Below are positions 17,984-25,580 of a stretch of DNA of 37,722 nucleotides, in pieces. Source of the DNA: Phycisphaerales bacterium UBA6054 (GTDB lineage: Bacteria; Planctomycetota; Phycisphaerae; Phycisphaerales; UBA1924); the NCBI GenBank assembly GCA_002429045.1, contig DIYM01000059.1:1-37722 (forward strand). The letters run 5' to 3'. The notes under the pieces were generated by a model. The model was given only the letters and a program-made list of their open reading frames with translations. It was not told where the DNA came from and searched no databases. The position numbers and the translations under genes are program-made. Position 1 is the stretch's first letter; the number at the start of each line of letters is the position of its first letter.

Positions 17984-18013
17984 ACTATAGCGGCCGAAAG
18001 ATGATTCGTACAA
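17984..18013 (-). promoter_or_regulatory. Possible promoter of the prepilin-like gene
   Basis: On the minus strand TTGTAC (18013-18008) and TATAGT (17989-17984, five of six) are 18 bases apart. This would give a leader of about 215 bases. The -35 match is weak. Confidence 0.4.
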
Positions 18014-18054
18014 CCGGGCCGGGTGGTTCCGGGAGCAGGATCGAAGGGCCCTCG

Positions 18055-18567
18055 ATGCAACGCCAAACACCTTCCGAACGAATGGCCGCCCTCGGCATCG
18101 CTCTGCCGAGCGCCGCCAAACCGCTCGCCTCGTATGTGCCGGTCCGGGTCGACCGCGACACCGCCCTCGTCAGCGGCCAGCTGCCCTTCGAGGAGGGCGA
18201 GCTCGCGCACATCGGCCCGGTGCCCGGTTCGGTTTGCCCGGATGACGCACGCGAGGCGGCCCGGCTCTGCGCGATCAACGCGCTCGCCGCTGTCGCGGAA
18301 ACCCTGGGATCCGTCGATCGGATCGCGGGCGTGATCCGGCTCGGCGTGTTCGTCGCCAGCGAACCGGGATTCGGCGGGCAGCCGGCGATCGCGAACGGCG
18401 CGAGCGACCTGCTCTTCGAGATCTTCGGCGAACCGGGGCGCCACGCCCGGGCCGCGGTCGGCGTGGCATCGCTGCCGCTCAACGCGTCGGTCGAGATCGA
18501 GTTCACGTTCGCGCTGCACCCCGAACTACACCCGGAGCTGCACCCCGAGCTACACCAGGATCCGTAG
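18055..18567 (+). CDS. RidA-family (YjgF/UK114) protein with a short C-terminal repeat
   Basis: This 170-residue protein belongs to the RidA superfamily, in the subgroup starting with a helix like ERMAALGIALPSAAKP and then VSGQLPF. RidA proper hydrolyses reactive enamine/imine intermediates from PLP enzymes; this subgroup often lacks the catalytic arginine, so its activity is uncertain. The conserved LCAINALAAVAETLG and GVFVASEPGF segments are visible. The C-terminus ends in LHPE repeated three times, encoded by a 12-bp tandem repeat. The ATG at 18055 has GAAGG seven bases upstream. It stands alone and ends five bases before the convergent transaldolase stop. Confidence 0.88.
   Translation: MQRQTPSERMAALGIALPSAAKPLASYVPVRVDRDTALVSGQLPFEEGELAHIGPVPGSVCPDDAREAARLCAINALAAVAETLGSVDRIAGVIRLGVFVASEPGFGGQPAIANGASDLLFEIFGEPGRHARAAVGVASLPLNASVEIEFTFALHPELHPELHPELHQDP
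18514..18561 (+). repeat. 12-bp tandem repeat coding LHPE, 3 full copies plus a decayed fourth
   Basis: Units of the form CTGCACCCCGAA, CTACACCCGGAG, CTGCACCCCGAG and CTACACCAGGAT run in frame to the end of the RidA-like gene. The alternation CTG/CTA/CTG/CTA suggests a 24-bp unit duplicated once after an earlier 12-bp duplication. Confidence 0.8.
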
Positions 18568-18571
18568 CGGT

Positions 18572-19216
18572 TCAGCCGAAGGCTTGGCGGTAGTCCTTGA
18601 GGAACTTCTCGATCCCGCTGTCGGTGAGCGGGTGGTTCATGAGCTGGGCGATCACGCCGAACGGCACGGTGGCGACATCGGCACCGAGCATCGCGCAGTC
18701 GAGCATGTGCTTGGGGTGCCGGACCGAGGCGGCGAGCACCTTGGTCGGATAGCCGTAGTTGTCATAGATCTGGCGTGTGCGCTGGATCAAGTCCATGCCG
18801 TCCTCGCCGATGTCGTCGAGCCTCCCGATGAACGGGGAGACCAGGAACGCCCCGGCCTTGGCGACCATCATCGCCTGCAGCGGCTGGAAGCAGAGCGTCA
18901 TATTCGTCCGGATGCCTTCGTCGCTCAGTGCCTTGCACGCCTTGAGCCCGTCGACCGTGCACGGCAGTTTGACGACGATGTTCGACGCGATACGGGCACG
19001 CTCCTTGCCCTCCGCGATCATCGCGTCGGCCTCCAACGCGATGACCTCCGCGGAGACGGGGCCCGAAACGACCTCGCAGATCTCCGCGAGCCGCTTGCCG
19101 TAGTCCACGCCCTCCTTGGCGATCAGCGACGGGTTGGTGGTCACCCCGTCGAGCACGCCGTAGTCGTGGGCCTGCTTGATCTCGTCGATGTTGGCGGTGT
19201 CGATGTAGAGTTCCAT
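18572..19216 (-). CDS. tal: Transaldolase, small FSA/TalC type
   Basis: This 214-residue class I aldolase has the Schiff-base lysine Lys83 in NIVVKLP and the opening MELYIDTANIDEIKQ. The small single-domain enzymes include fructose-6-phosphate aldolases and true transaldolases. Position 57 is Glu (SAEVIA) and 129 is Phe (SPFIGRLDD), where E. coli FSA has Gln59 and Tyr131. These residues favour transaldolase activity, that is, transfer of dihydroxyacetone in the pentose phosphate pathway. The ATG at 19216 has GGAG seven bases upstream. It lies 97 bp downstream of the acyl-CoA ligase gene and may have its own promoter (TAGAGT at 19279-19284, minus strand). Confidence 0.93.
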   Translation of the reverse strand: MELYIDTANIDEIKQAHDYGVLDGVTTNPSLIAKEGVDYGKRLAEICEVVSGPVSAEVIALEADAMIAEGKERARIASNIVVKLPCTVDGLKACKALSDEGIRTNMTLCFQPLQAMMVAKAGAFLVSPFIGRLDDIGEDGMDLIQRTRQIYDNYGYPTKVLAASVRHPKHMLDCAMLGADVATVPFGVIAQLMNHPLTDSGIEKFLKDYRQAFG

Positions 19217-19313
19217 GCGCGGTCTCCGGGTCGGGGCTTTCCAGACGAGGAGCGGACGGACGAACCACGCCGGGGGCTACTCTAGACCGGCACACCAATC
19301 GCATCGGATCCCG

Positions 19314-20774
19314 CTACAACAAGTCTTTCAGCGCCCGCCGCAAGACCTTGCCGGTCGGGTTTCGCGGGAGTTGCTCGACCACAACGACGCGCTTGGGCAC
19401 CTTGTAACCGGCGAGGCGATCACGGCACCAAGCACGGATCGAGTCGGTGTCCGGCTCGGCGCCCTCTTCGATCTCGACGAACGCCACCGGGACCTCGCCA
19501 CGCATCGGGTCCGGCTCCCCGATGACGCCGGCGGCGAACACATCGGGGTGCGTATCGACGACCTCCTCGATCTCGCGGGGGAACACGTTCTCACCCCCCA
19601 CGATCAGCATCTCCTTGATGCGCCCGGTGATCCAGAGGTACCCGCGCCGATCGACCCGCGCCATGTCGCCCGTTCGCAGGAACCCACGCTCATCGAACGA
19701 AGCCAGCGTCTCGCTGGGGAGGTTCAGATAGCCCTTCATGATGTTCGGGCCGCTCAGGCGCAGCTCGCCGTCCCGCCCCGGAGGCAGATCCCGCCCGGTG
19801 GACTCGTCCACGATCCGCTGGGTGATCCGGGGCAGCGGACGCCCAACCGACCCCGGGGCGTCCTCGCCCGCGAGCTTGCAGTGTGTCACCGGAGACGATT
19901 CGGTCATGCCGTAGCCCTCGCAGACCTCGATCCCCAGACGCTCCATGCAGCCCCGGGCGATCGTGTCCGAGAGCGGCTCACCCCCGGAAACCGCCATCCG
20001 CAAGGACTCGAAGTCCTCGGGCTTGGCGCCCTTCACGGTCATCAGCGCGTTGTACATCGACGGGATCGCGAAGAACACGGTCGGTTTGTGCTCCCTGAAC
20101 AGATCAACGATCCGACGGGGCGTGAACCGGGCGTTGTACACCGCCTTGGCGCCCGTGAAAAACGGGAGCAGCGTCAGGGCGGTCAGCCCGAAGCTGTGGA
20201 ACTGCGGGAGCACACCCAGAAACACGTCATCGGGCCCCAGGTCTTCGTGCTCGCGGATCTGCGTGACGTTGGACCACAGGTTGCCGTGCGAGAGCATCAC
20301 ACCCTTGGGGCGCCCGCTCGTTCCCGAGGTGTACAAGACAACCGCGGTCTCGTCGCGCTCGCACCGCTTGGGCCAGCGTGGGGAGGGCAAGCTCCTGAAA
20401 CGGATGTCCTCGATCCACACAATCCGCTTCGCCTTGGGCTCGATGCCGAGTGTCTCGCACAACTGGCGGCTGGCGATCACGACATCCGTGCCGCAGTCGT
20501 CGATGACATACTGCAGCTCGTCGGACTTGAGCAGGTAGTTGAGGGGCACCGCCGTCCGGCCCGCGAACCACACCCCCGAGATCACCCCCGTGAACGCGCC
20601 GCTCGTCGGCAGCATGACGGCGACACGCCGGGACGACGAGCAGGCGTCGATCGTGTCGGCAATGTGCAACGCGATCGTCAGCAGATCGATGCCGCGGTAC
20701 GAACGCCGGTCGTCGACCAGCAACTCCCTGGTCAGCCCGCGGAGCATCGCAACCAATGAACGTGTGCCTAGCAA
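19314..20774 (-). CDS. AMP-binding acyl-CoA or acyl-ACP synthetase, TTG start
   Basis: This 486-residue member of the ANL adenylate-forming family activates a fatty acid as acyl-AMP, then transfers it to CoA or possibly ACP. Motifs: YTSGTSGRPKGV near 148-159 (P-loop), EGYGMTESSPV, TGDMARVDRRGYLWITGR, GGENVFPREIEE, and the C-terminal NPTGKVLRR with the catalytic lysine. I choose the TTG at 20774 because GGGGAGG lies seven bases upstream. The first ATG (20747) has no such site. acpS lies directly upstream, which makes an acyl-ACP role worth considering, but this is inference. The true substrate is unknown. Confidence 0.9.
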   Translation of the reverse strand: MLGTRSLVAMLRGLTRELLVDDRRSYRGIDLLTIALHIADTIDACSSSRRVAVMLPTSGAFTGVISGVWFAGRTAVPLNYLLKSDELQYVIDDCGTDVVIASRQLCETLGIEPKAKRIVWIEDIRFRSLPSPRWPKRCERDETAVVLYTSGTSGRPKGVMLSHGNLWSNVTQIREHEDLGPDDVFLGVLPQFHSFGLTALTLLPFFTGAKAVYNARFTPRRIVDLFREHKPTVFFAIPSMYNALMTVKGAKPEDFESLRMAVSGGEPLSDTIARGCMERLGIEVCEGYGMTESSPVTHCKLAGEDAPGSVGRPLPRITQRIVDESTGRDLPPGRDGELRLSGPNIMKGYLNLPSETLASFDERGFLRTGDMARVDRRGYLWITGRIKEMLIVGGENVFPREIEEVVDTHPDVFAAGVIGEPDPMRGEVPVAFVEIEEGAEPDTDSIRAWCRDRLAGYKVPKRVVVVEQLPRNPTGKVLRRALKDLL

Positions 20775-20781
20775 ACGAGCA

Positions 20782-20788
20782 CCTCCCC
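20782..20788 (-). promoter_or_regulatory. Strong ribosome binding site in front of a TTG start
   Basis: GGGGAGG on the minus strand, seven bases before TTG at 20774. It decides the start of the acyl-CoA synthetase gene. Confidence 0.65.
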
Positions 20789-20863
20789 TACACACGCGGG
20801 CCGTGACCGCATCACGCGCCGGCAGGCCAGCAGACTACACCGAACCGAGCGCGACCGCCCGGC

Positions 20864-21250
20864 TCACCCGTCCGACTCGGCGATCACCGACGCCATCGCG
20901 TGACCCGAGGTGTGCGTGAGCGACAGGTGCCACCGGGTGATCCCGATCCCGGCCGCGATCTCGGCCGCCCGGCCGGTGACCTCGAGCACCGGCCTGCCGG
21001 TATGCAGACGACGCACCGCGATATCGGTCCAGCCGATGCCGTCTGACCACCCGGTGCCCAGCGCTTTCAGCGCCGCTTCCTTCGCCGCGAACCGCGCGGC
21101 CAGGCGTTCGGCGCGTCGCGCCCCGTCGCCGGCATCGTCCCGCTCCATCTCCGTGAAGCACCGCTCGAGGAACCGGTCCGGATGCTCGCCGAGCAGACGC
21201 TCGACGCGGGAGACCTCGGTCAGATCCACACCATGCCCGACGATGGGCAT
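20864..21250 (-). CDS. acpS: Holo-[acyl-carrier-protein] synthase
   Basis: This 128-residue enzyme moves the phosphopantetheine arm from CoA to a serine of apo-ACP, which is needed for fatty acid synthesis. The metal-binding aspartate is in GHGVDLTEVSRVERLL (Asp9). The second motif is ARFAAKEAALKALGTG, and the C-terminal HLSLTHTSGHAMASVIAE is also typical. The length is normal for the AcpS type. It starts with ATG at 21250, one base after the fmdB-like stop, so it is co-transcribed with the chaperone genes. Confidence 0.95.
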   Translation of the reverse strand: MPIVGHGVDLTEVSRVERLLGEHPDRFLERCFTEMERDDAGDGARRAERLAARFAAKEAALKALGTGWSDGIGWTDIAVRRLHTGRPVLEVTGRAAEIAAGIGITRWHLSLTHTSGHAMASVIAESDG

Positions 21251-21251
21251 C

Positions 21252-21599
21252 TCAAGAGCCCTTCTTGGCCGGCGCCTTGGGCTTGCTCGCGGTCTTCGGG
21301 GCGCCCTGACCGCCAGGCTTGGTGCCGGTCTTCTTGCTCACGCTCGTTTCGGGCTTCGATTCGCCCGACGGCTTGGCCGCGTCCGAATCCGCCTTCGCCG
21401 CCTCTTTGTAGGATTCGCTGCGGTAGTCGGTCTCGTAGAACCCGCCGCCTTTGAACATCACCGCGGCACCGGTTCCGATCAGACGCTCGAGCTTGAGCCT
21501 GTTGCACTCCGGGCACTTTTTCATGACCGGCGCGGTGATCGATTGGAACTCTTCGAACTCGTGCCCGCAGGCGTTGCAGCGGTAGTCGTAGGTCGGCAT
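21252..21599 (-). CDS. FmdB-family zinc-ribbon protein
   Basis: This 115-residue protein begins MPTYDYRCNACGHEFE and continues to KKCPECN. That gives the CxxC-CxxC ribbon of the FmdB regulatory protein family (residues 8-11 and about 29-32). The family is widespread and its role is mostly unknown. The second half is a low-complexity Lys/Ala/Pro/Ser tail (about residues 65-115), probably disordered and possibly nucleic-acid binding. Its ATG overlaps the grpE stop by one base (TGATG), and acpS starts one base after it ends. Confidence 0.9.
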   Translation of the reverse strand: MPTYDYRCNACGHEFEEFQSITAPVMKKCPECNRLKLERLIGTGAAVMFKGGGFYETDYRSESYKEAAKADSDAAKPSGESKPETSVSKKTGTKPGGQGAPKTASKPKAPAKKGS

Positions 21600-22261
21600 C
21601 AGGCATCGCCCTCTTGCTTGGGAGCAACCCCGACCTTGGCCGGGCGGACGACCCGCTCGCCGAGCTTGTAGCCGGTGGACATCACGAACGAGATGTGCCC
21701 GGGCTCGACGCCCTCGGCCGGCTGCTGCATCATCGCTTCGTGGTCGCCCGGGAAGAACTCATCGCCGATCTGGGGCGCGATCTGGGACACCCCGTAGCCA
21801 GAGAGCACTCGCAGGAACTCGTCGCGGATCATGCCAACGCCCTGGATGATCGACTCGCCGGTGACCTTCTCGGGATCCTGGGTGAGCGCCATCTCGAACT
21901 GGTCGATCAGCGGGATGAGCGACGAGACCACGCCGCGCCGTGCCATGTCGGCCGACTCGCGCTCGTTGTTGCTGGCCCGGCGCTGATAGTTCTGCAGATC
22001 GGCGATCGCCCGGATGACCTTGGCGTGGTGCTCATCACGCTGGGCGATCGTGTCCTTGAGCGCCGCGACGATCTCCTCGTCCTCGGGCGCGAACTCGAGC
22101 TCACCCGACTGCGCGAGCTGGCGGATGGTCTCGTACCGGGCCGGCGCGTCGTCGTCATCGCCCGGGAGCGTAGACGGGTCCACGTCCGGGATCTCGGGGT
22201 ACGACTCGCTCTGGTCGGCGGTGTCCGGATCGGTCGGGTTGGGGTGGGTGTCGTTGCTCAT
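21599..22261 (-). CDS. grpE: GrpE nucleotide exchange factor
   Basis: GrpE releases ADP from DnaK so that the chaperone cycle can restart. This 220-residue protein has an acidic disordered N-terminus (about residues 1-50) and a long helix with RAIADLQNYQRRASNNERESA. The C-terminal beta domain has the conserved pattern of GVEPGHISFVMSTGYKLGERVVRPAKV. I chose the ATG at 22261 over an in-frame start seven codons earlier. It starts 26 bp after dnaJ and overlaps fmdB. No dnaK is in the window, so it must be encoded elsewhere. Confidence 0.95.
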   Translation of the reverse strand: MSNDTHPNPTDPDTADQSESYPEIPDVDPSTLPGDDDDAPARYETIRQLAQSGELEFAPEDEEIVAALKDTIAQRDEHHAKVIRAIADLQNYQRRASNNERESADMARRGVVSSLIPLIDQFEMALTQDPEKVTGESIIQGVGMIRDEFLRVLSGYGVSQIAPQIGDEFFPGDHEAMMQQPAEGVEPGHISFVMSTGYKLGERVVRPAKVGVAPKQEGDA

Positions 22262-22287
22262 GGTGATGCTCGCGGGCCGCACGGGCG

Positions 22288-23454
22288 TCAGCCGCCCAGG
22301 AAATCGGTGATCTTCTTGAAGAAGCCGTGGGACTCAGGGTTGACGGTCTTGTCCTCGGTCTCGGCGTACTGGCGCAGCAGGTCCTCCTGCTTGGCGCTGA
22401 GTTTCTTGGGCGTCTCGATCTTCACGACGACGACCAGATCGCCACGCTGCCCAGAACGGAGGTTCGGCAGGCCCGAGCCGTGGATGCGGAACAGGTCGCC
22501 GTACTGCGTGCCCTTCTTAATCTCCAGCGTGGCTTTGCCGTCGAGCGTGGGCACCTCGACCTCGGCGCCGAGCGTGGCCTGCGTGAACGAGATGGGCATT
22601 TCCATCAGCAGGTGGTCGCCGTCGCGTTGGAACAGCTCGTGGTCCTTGACGCGGACGACGACGTGCAGGTCGCCGCGGACGCCGGTGCCGTCGGGCGAGC
22701 GGTCCGGCGCGGGCGGCTCGCCCTCGCCGGGCACGCGGATGGCTTGGCCGTCGTGGATGCCGGCCGGCACCTTGACGCCCAGCTTGCGCTTGCGACCAAC
22801 GCGCCCGCGCCCGTGGCAATCGCCGCAGCGTTCCTTGATGACCGTGCCTCGACCCCGGCAGTTCGGGCACGCGGTGACCATGCGGAACATCCCGCCGAGC
22901 CCGGCCTGCTGGACCTTGCCCTGCCCGCCGCAGGTGCTGCACTGCTCGGGCTTGGTGCCCGGCTTGGCGCCGCTGCCAGAACACGTATCGCAGACGTCCA
23001 TGCGGGTGAACTCGACGTCGCGCGAGGTGCCGTCGAGCACGTCCTTGAGGTCGATCGTGACCTCGGTCTCGAGGTCGTAGCCGCGTGCGGGCCCGCGTGT
23101 GCGTGCGCCGCCACCTCCACCGAAGCCCCCGAAGCCCCCACCGCCGCCGCCGAAGATGTCGTTGAACATCGAGAAGATGTCCTCGGCGTTCATGCGGCTG
23201 AAGTCGTGCCCGGCCGCCCCACGCCCGCGGAGCCCCTCGTGCCCGTACTGGTCGTAGATCTTCTTCTTGTCGTCGTCGGAGAGGACCTCGTACGCCTCGG
23301 CCGCCTCCTTGAACATCGCCTCGGCTTCGGCATCGTCCGGGTTGCGGTCCGGGTGGTACTTCATCGCCAGGCGCCGGTACGAGCGCTTGATATCGTCCGC
23401 GCTCGCGGAGCGCTCAACGCCGAGGACTTCGTAGTAGTCGCGGGTGGTGGGCAT
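22288..23454 (-). CDS. dnaJ: Chaperone DnaJ (Hsp40, type I)
   Basis: This 388-residue co-chaperone stimulates DnaK ATPase and hands over unfolded clients. The J domain fills residues 1-70 with HPD at 34-36. A glycine-rich linker follows (FGGGGGGFGGFGGGGG). The zinc-binding region has all four CxxCxGxG motifs (CDTCSGSG, CSTCGGQG, CPNCRGRG, CGDCHGRG), and the C-terminal client domains are complete. The ATG at 23454 gives the standard MPTTRDYYEVLGV opening. An in-frame GTG at 23478 lies inside a hairpin and is unlikely. The only G-rich sequence able to serve as a ribosome binding site lies in the 3' arm of that hairpin. Confidence 0.97.
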   Translation of the reverse strand: MPTTRDYYEVLGVERSASADDIKRSYRRLAMKYHPDRNPDDAEAEAMFKEAAEAYEVLSDDDKKKIYDQYGHEGLRGRGAAGHDFSRMNAEDIFSMFNDIFGGGGGGFGGFGGGGGARTRGPARGYDLETEVTIDLKDVLDGTSRDVEFTRMDVCDTCSGSGAKPGTKPEQCSTCGGQGKVQQAGLGGMFRMVTACPNCRGRGTVIKERCGDCHGRGRVGRKRKLGVKVPAGIHDGQAIRVPGEGEPPAPDRSPDGTGVRGDLHVVVRVKDHELFQRDGDHLLMEMPISFTQATLGAEVEVPTLDGKATLEIKKGTQYGDLFRIHGSGLPNLRSGQRGDLVVVVKIETPKKLSAKQEDLLRQYAETEDKTVNPESHGFFKKITDFLGG

Positions 23455-23459
23455 GAATC

Positions 23460-23487
23460 GAGCCCCCGGCGTCTCCACCGGGGGCTC
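23460..23487 (-). other. Perfect hairpin five bases upstream of the dnaJ start
   Basis: GAGCCCCCGG and CCGGGGGCTC pair as a 10-bp stem around an 8-base loop, in the 55-bp groEL1-dnaJ spacer. The minus-strand 3' side reads GGGGGCTCGATTC then ATG, so the hairpin holds the only plausible ribosome binding bases. No T-tract follows. It could block translation, act as an attenuator, or protect the groEL1 3' end. Confidence 0.6.
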
Positions 23488-23509
23488 GGTGTATCAATCC
23501 AACGCTGCG

Positions 23510-25123
23510 TTAGCTCACCGACCCGACCACGGGCTCGGCGTCTTCCTTCAACTCGGTCAGCATGACATCGGTCGTCAGCATCAGGCCCGCGACCGAGGCG
23601 GCGTTGACCACCGCGCTCTTCGCGACCAGCGCCGGGTCGATGATGCCCTCCTTGACCAGGTCGACGTACTCGCCTGTCGCCGCGTTGAGACCGACCGAGC
23701 CGGTCTCCTCGAGGACGGTGTCGACCGCGAGGTCGCCGTCGTAGCCGGCGTTGGTCGCGATCTGGTACGCGGGAGCCGTGAGCGCCCGGGCGAGGATCTC
23801 GAAGCCGAAGCGTTCGTCGCCCTTGGCCTTCTTGGCCGCGGCTTCGACGGAGTCGACGCAGCGGAGCAGGCTGACGCCGCCGCCGGGCACGAAGCCCTCC
23901 TTGGCGGCCGCGCGGGTGGCGTGCAGGGCGTCGTCGACGAGGTCCTTGGTCGCCTTCATCGCCTGCTCGGTCGCGCCGCCGACGGAGATGATCGCGACGC
24001 CGCCGGTGAGCTTGGCGTGGCGCTCCATGAGCTTCTCGCGATCGTAGTCGGAGGTCGACTTGTCGTGCTGGGCCTTGATCTGCTCGGCCCGGGCCTTGAT
24101 GTCCGCCTTCTTGCCGGCGCCCTGGATGATCGTGGTCGAGTCCTTGTTGATCACGATCTTCTTGGCCTTGCCCAGCTCCTTGAGTTCGATCGACTCGAGG
24201 CTGCGACCCAGGTCGTCGGCGAAGTACGTCCCGCCGGTGAGGACCGCGATGTCCTCGAGCATCGCCTTGCGCCGGTCGCCGAAGCCCGGGGCCTTGACGG
24301 CCGCGATGTTCAGCGTGCCGCGGAGGCGGTTGACCACGAGCGCCGCGAGGGCCTCGTTCTCGACGTCCTCGGCGATGATCAGCAGCGGCTTGCCCGCGGT
24401 CGCGGTCTTGTTCAAGAGCGGCAGCAGGTCCTGAAGGTTGGCGATCTTCTTCTCGTGGATGAGGATCAGCGCGTCCTCGATCAGCGCCTCGCCGGTCTTC
24501 GGGTCGGTCATGAAGTACGGCGACAGGTAGCCCTTGTCGAACTGCATGCCCTCGACGTAGTCGAGCGTGGTCTCGTTGGACTTGCCATCCTCGACCTCGA
24601 CGACGCCCTCGTGCCCGACCTTGGCGATGGCCTCAGCAATAAGTTCGCCGACGTTCTCGTCGTGGTTGGCCGACACGGTCGCGACCTTCTTGTAGTCGGC
24701 CTTGCCCTTGCAGGGAGTGGCCATGCCGTCGATGGTCTCGCCGACCACCTGGGCGGCGGCGTTGATGCCGCGCTGCACGTGCACCGGGTTCGCGCCCGAC
24801 GCGACGATCTTCAGGCCCTCGGTGAAGATCGCCTGGGCGAGCACCGTAGCGCAGGTCGTCCCGTCGCCCGCCTTGTCGGCGGTCTTCTTGGCGACCTGGT
24901 AGACCATCTTCGCGCCCATCGACTCGAACCGCTCGGGCAACTCGATCTCCTTGGCGACCGAGACGCCGTCCTTGGTGACGTGCGGGCCGCCGAAGGACTT
25001 CTCGATCACCACGTGCCGGCCGGCGGGGCCCATCGTGCACTTGACCGCGTCGGCGAGCTTGTCGACGCCCTTTTTCATCTCGAGAAGCGCTTTGTTCTCG
25101 AACATCATCTGCTTGCTGCTCAT
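23510..25123 (-). CDS. groEL1: GroEL paralog 1 (Hsp60 without the GGM tail)
   Basis: This 537-residue chaperonin carries the ATP-site DGTT at 87-90 but with Cys91 in place of the usual Thr. It also has the conserved VKAPGFGDRRKAML stretch and GFVPGGGVSLLR. It ends in EDAEPVVGSVS with no GGM-rich tail. That tail normally lines the folding chamber, so this copy may handle other clients. The ATG at 25123 has AAGGAG seven bases upstream, partly inside a short ACTCC/GGAGT hairpin (25130-25142). It lies directly downstream of the S23-like cassette, and dnaJ follows. Confidence 0.96.
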   Translation of the reverse strand: MSSKQMMFENKALLEMKKGVDKLADAVKCTMGPAGRHVVIEKSFGGPHVTKDGVSVAKEIELPERFESMGAKMVYQVAKKTADKAGDGTTCATVLAQAIFTEGLKIVASGANPVHVQRGINAAAQVVGETIDGMATPCKGKADYKKVATVSANHDENVGELIAEAIAKVGHEGVVEVEDGKSNETTLDYVEGMQFDKGYLSPYFMTDPKTGEALIEDALILIHEKKIANLQDLLPLLNKTATAGKPLLIIAEDVENEALAALVVNRLRGTLNIAAVKAPGFGDRRKAMLEDIAVLTGGTYFADDLGRSLESIELKELGKAKKIVINKDSTTIIQGAGKKADIKARAEQIKAQHDKSTSDYDREKLMERHAKLTGGVAIISVGGATEQAMKATKDLVDDALHATRAAAKEGFVPGGGVSLLRCVDSVEAAAKKAKGDERFGFEILARALTAPAYQIATNAGYDGDLAVDTVLEETGSVGLNAATGEYVDLVKEGIIDPALVAKSAVVNAASVAGLMLTTDVMLTELKEDAEPVVGSVS

Positions 25124-25154
25124 TGGTTCACTCCTTCGGAGTTCACTGGGGACT

Positions 25155-25168
25155 GGCCACTAGCCACT
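25155..25168 (+). repeat. Left arm of the 14-bp inverted repeat
   Basis: GGCCACTAGCCACT on the plus strand, perfectly inverted relative to 25567-25580. The adjoining GGGACT at 25149-25154 is complementary to AGTCCC next to the other arm, so the RNA stem can extend to 20 bp with one 7-base bulge. Confidence 0.9.
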
Positions 25169-25173
25169 GGGGA

Positions 25174-25551
25174 CTAGGGAGTGCTGGTTGCCTTGGTCTC
25201 GATGCTTCGCAGCAGCCCTCCGAGGACCCGTCCGCATTCTGAGATCACTTCGTTCGTCGCCTCGTACACCTGTTCGTCCATGAATCCCAGCTCGCGGGCG
25301 ATGACGCACTGGGTTTCGACCTCATACAGAGAACCTCGGGCCATGCGGAGGAACCGGGCGTAGTCGGTGGTCGTCCCGCGACCCCAGCCCTCCGCGATGT
25401 TCGACGCGACCGAAACCGATGCACGCCGTATCTGACTGGTCAGCCCGAATCGCTCGTCGCTCGGGAACTTCTCAGAAGCCCGATACACAAACCGAGTGAC
25501 CCGAATCGAGAGCTTCCAAGCATCAAGGTCTTTGTACGACGTGATGCCCAT
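25174..25551 (-). CDS. Four-helix-bundle protein of the 23S rRNA intervening-sequence (S23/IVP) family
   Basis: This 125-residue protein matches the family pattern closely: a YKDLDAWKLSIRVTRFVY opening, then FPSDERFGLTSQIRRASVSV, then SNIAEGWGRG, then YARFLRMARGSLYEVETQ. These define the four-helix bundle related to Avd of diversity-generating retroelements. The protein is basic and may bind nucleic acid; its biochemical role is not established. The start ATG at 25551 is preceded by a close GGGAG (short spacing). The TAG stop lies inside the flanking repeat region. It sits between groES and groEL1, in the same direction, and may have arrived with its repeats. Confidence 0.9.
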   Translation of the reverse strand: MGITSYKDLDAWKLSIRVTRFVYRASEKFPSDERFGLTSQIRRASVSVASNIAEGWGRGTTTDYARFLRMARGSLYEVETQCVIARELGFMDEQVYEATNEVISECGRVLGGLLRSIETKATSTP

Positions 25552-25566
25552 AAATCTCCCGACCCT

Positions 25567-25580
25567 AGTGGCTAGTGGCC
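25567..25580 (-). repeat. Right arm of the 14-bp inverted repeat
   Basis: Reads GGCCACTAGCCACT on the minus strand, perfectly inverted to 25155-25168. On the minus strand it is preceded by GGGACTAGGGGCA (25593-25581). Confidence 0.9.

Larger units (their letters stand above)
17763..18054. other. Divergent spacer between prepilin-like gene and RidA-family gene
   Basis: A 292-bp region holds the likely prepilin promoter near 17984-18013 and its unusually long leader of about 215 bases. It also holds the RidA ribosome binding site (GAAGG, seven bases before 18055). I see no small ORF or RNA gene I can support. Confidence 0.5.

Noticed and set aside
23455..23478. Upstream in-frame GTG at 23478 as the dnaJ start
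   Set aside because: It would place the hairpin inside the coding region and add eight residues before the canonical DYYEVLGV opening, with no ribosome binding site.
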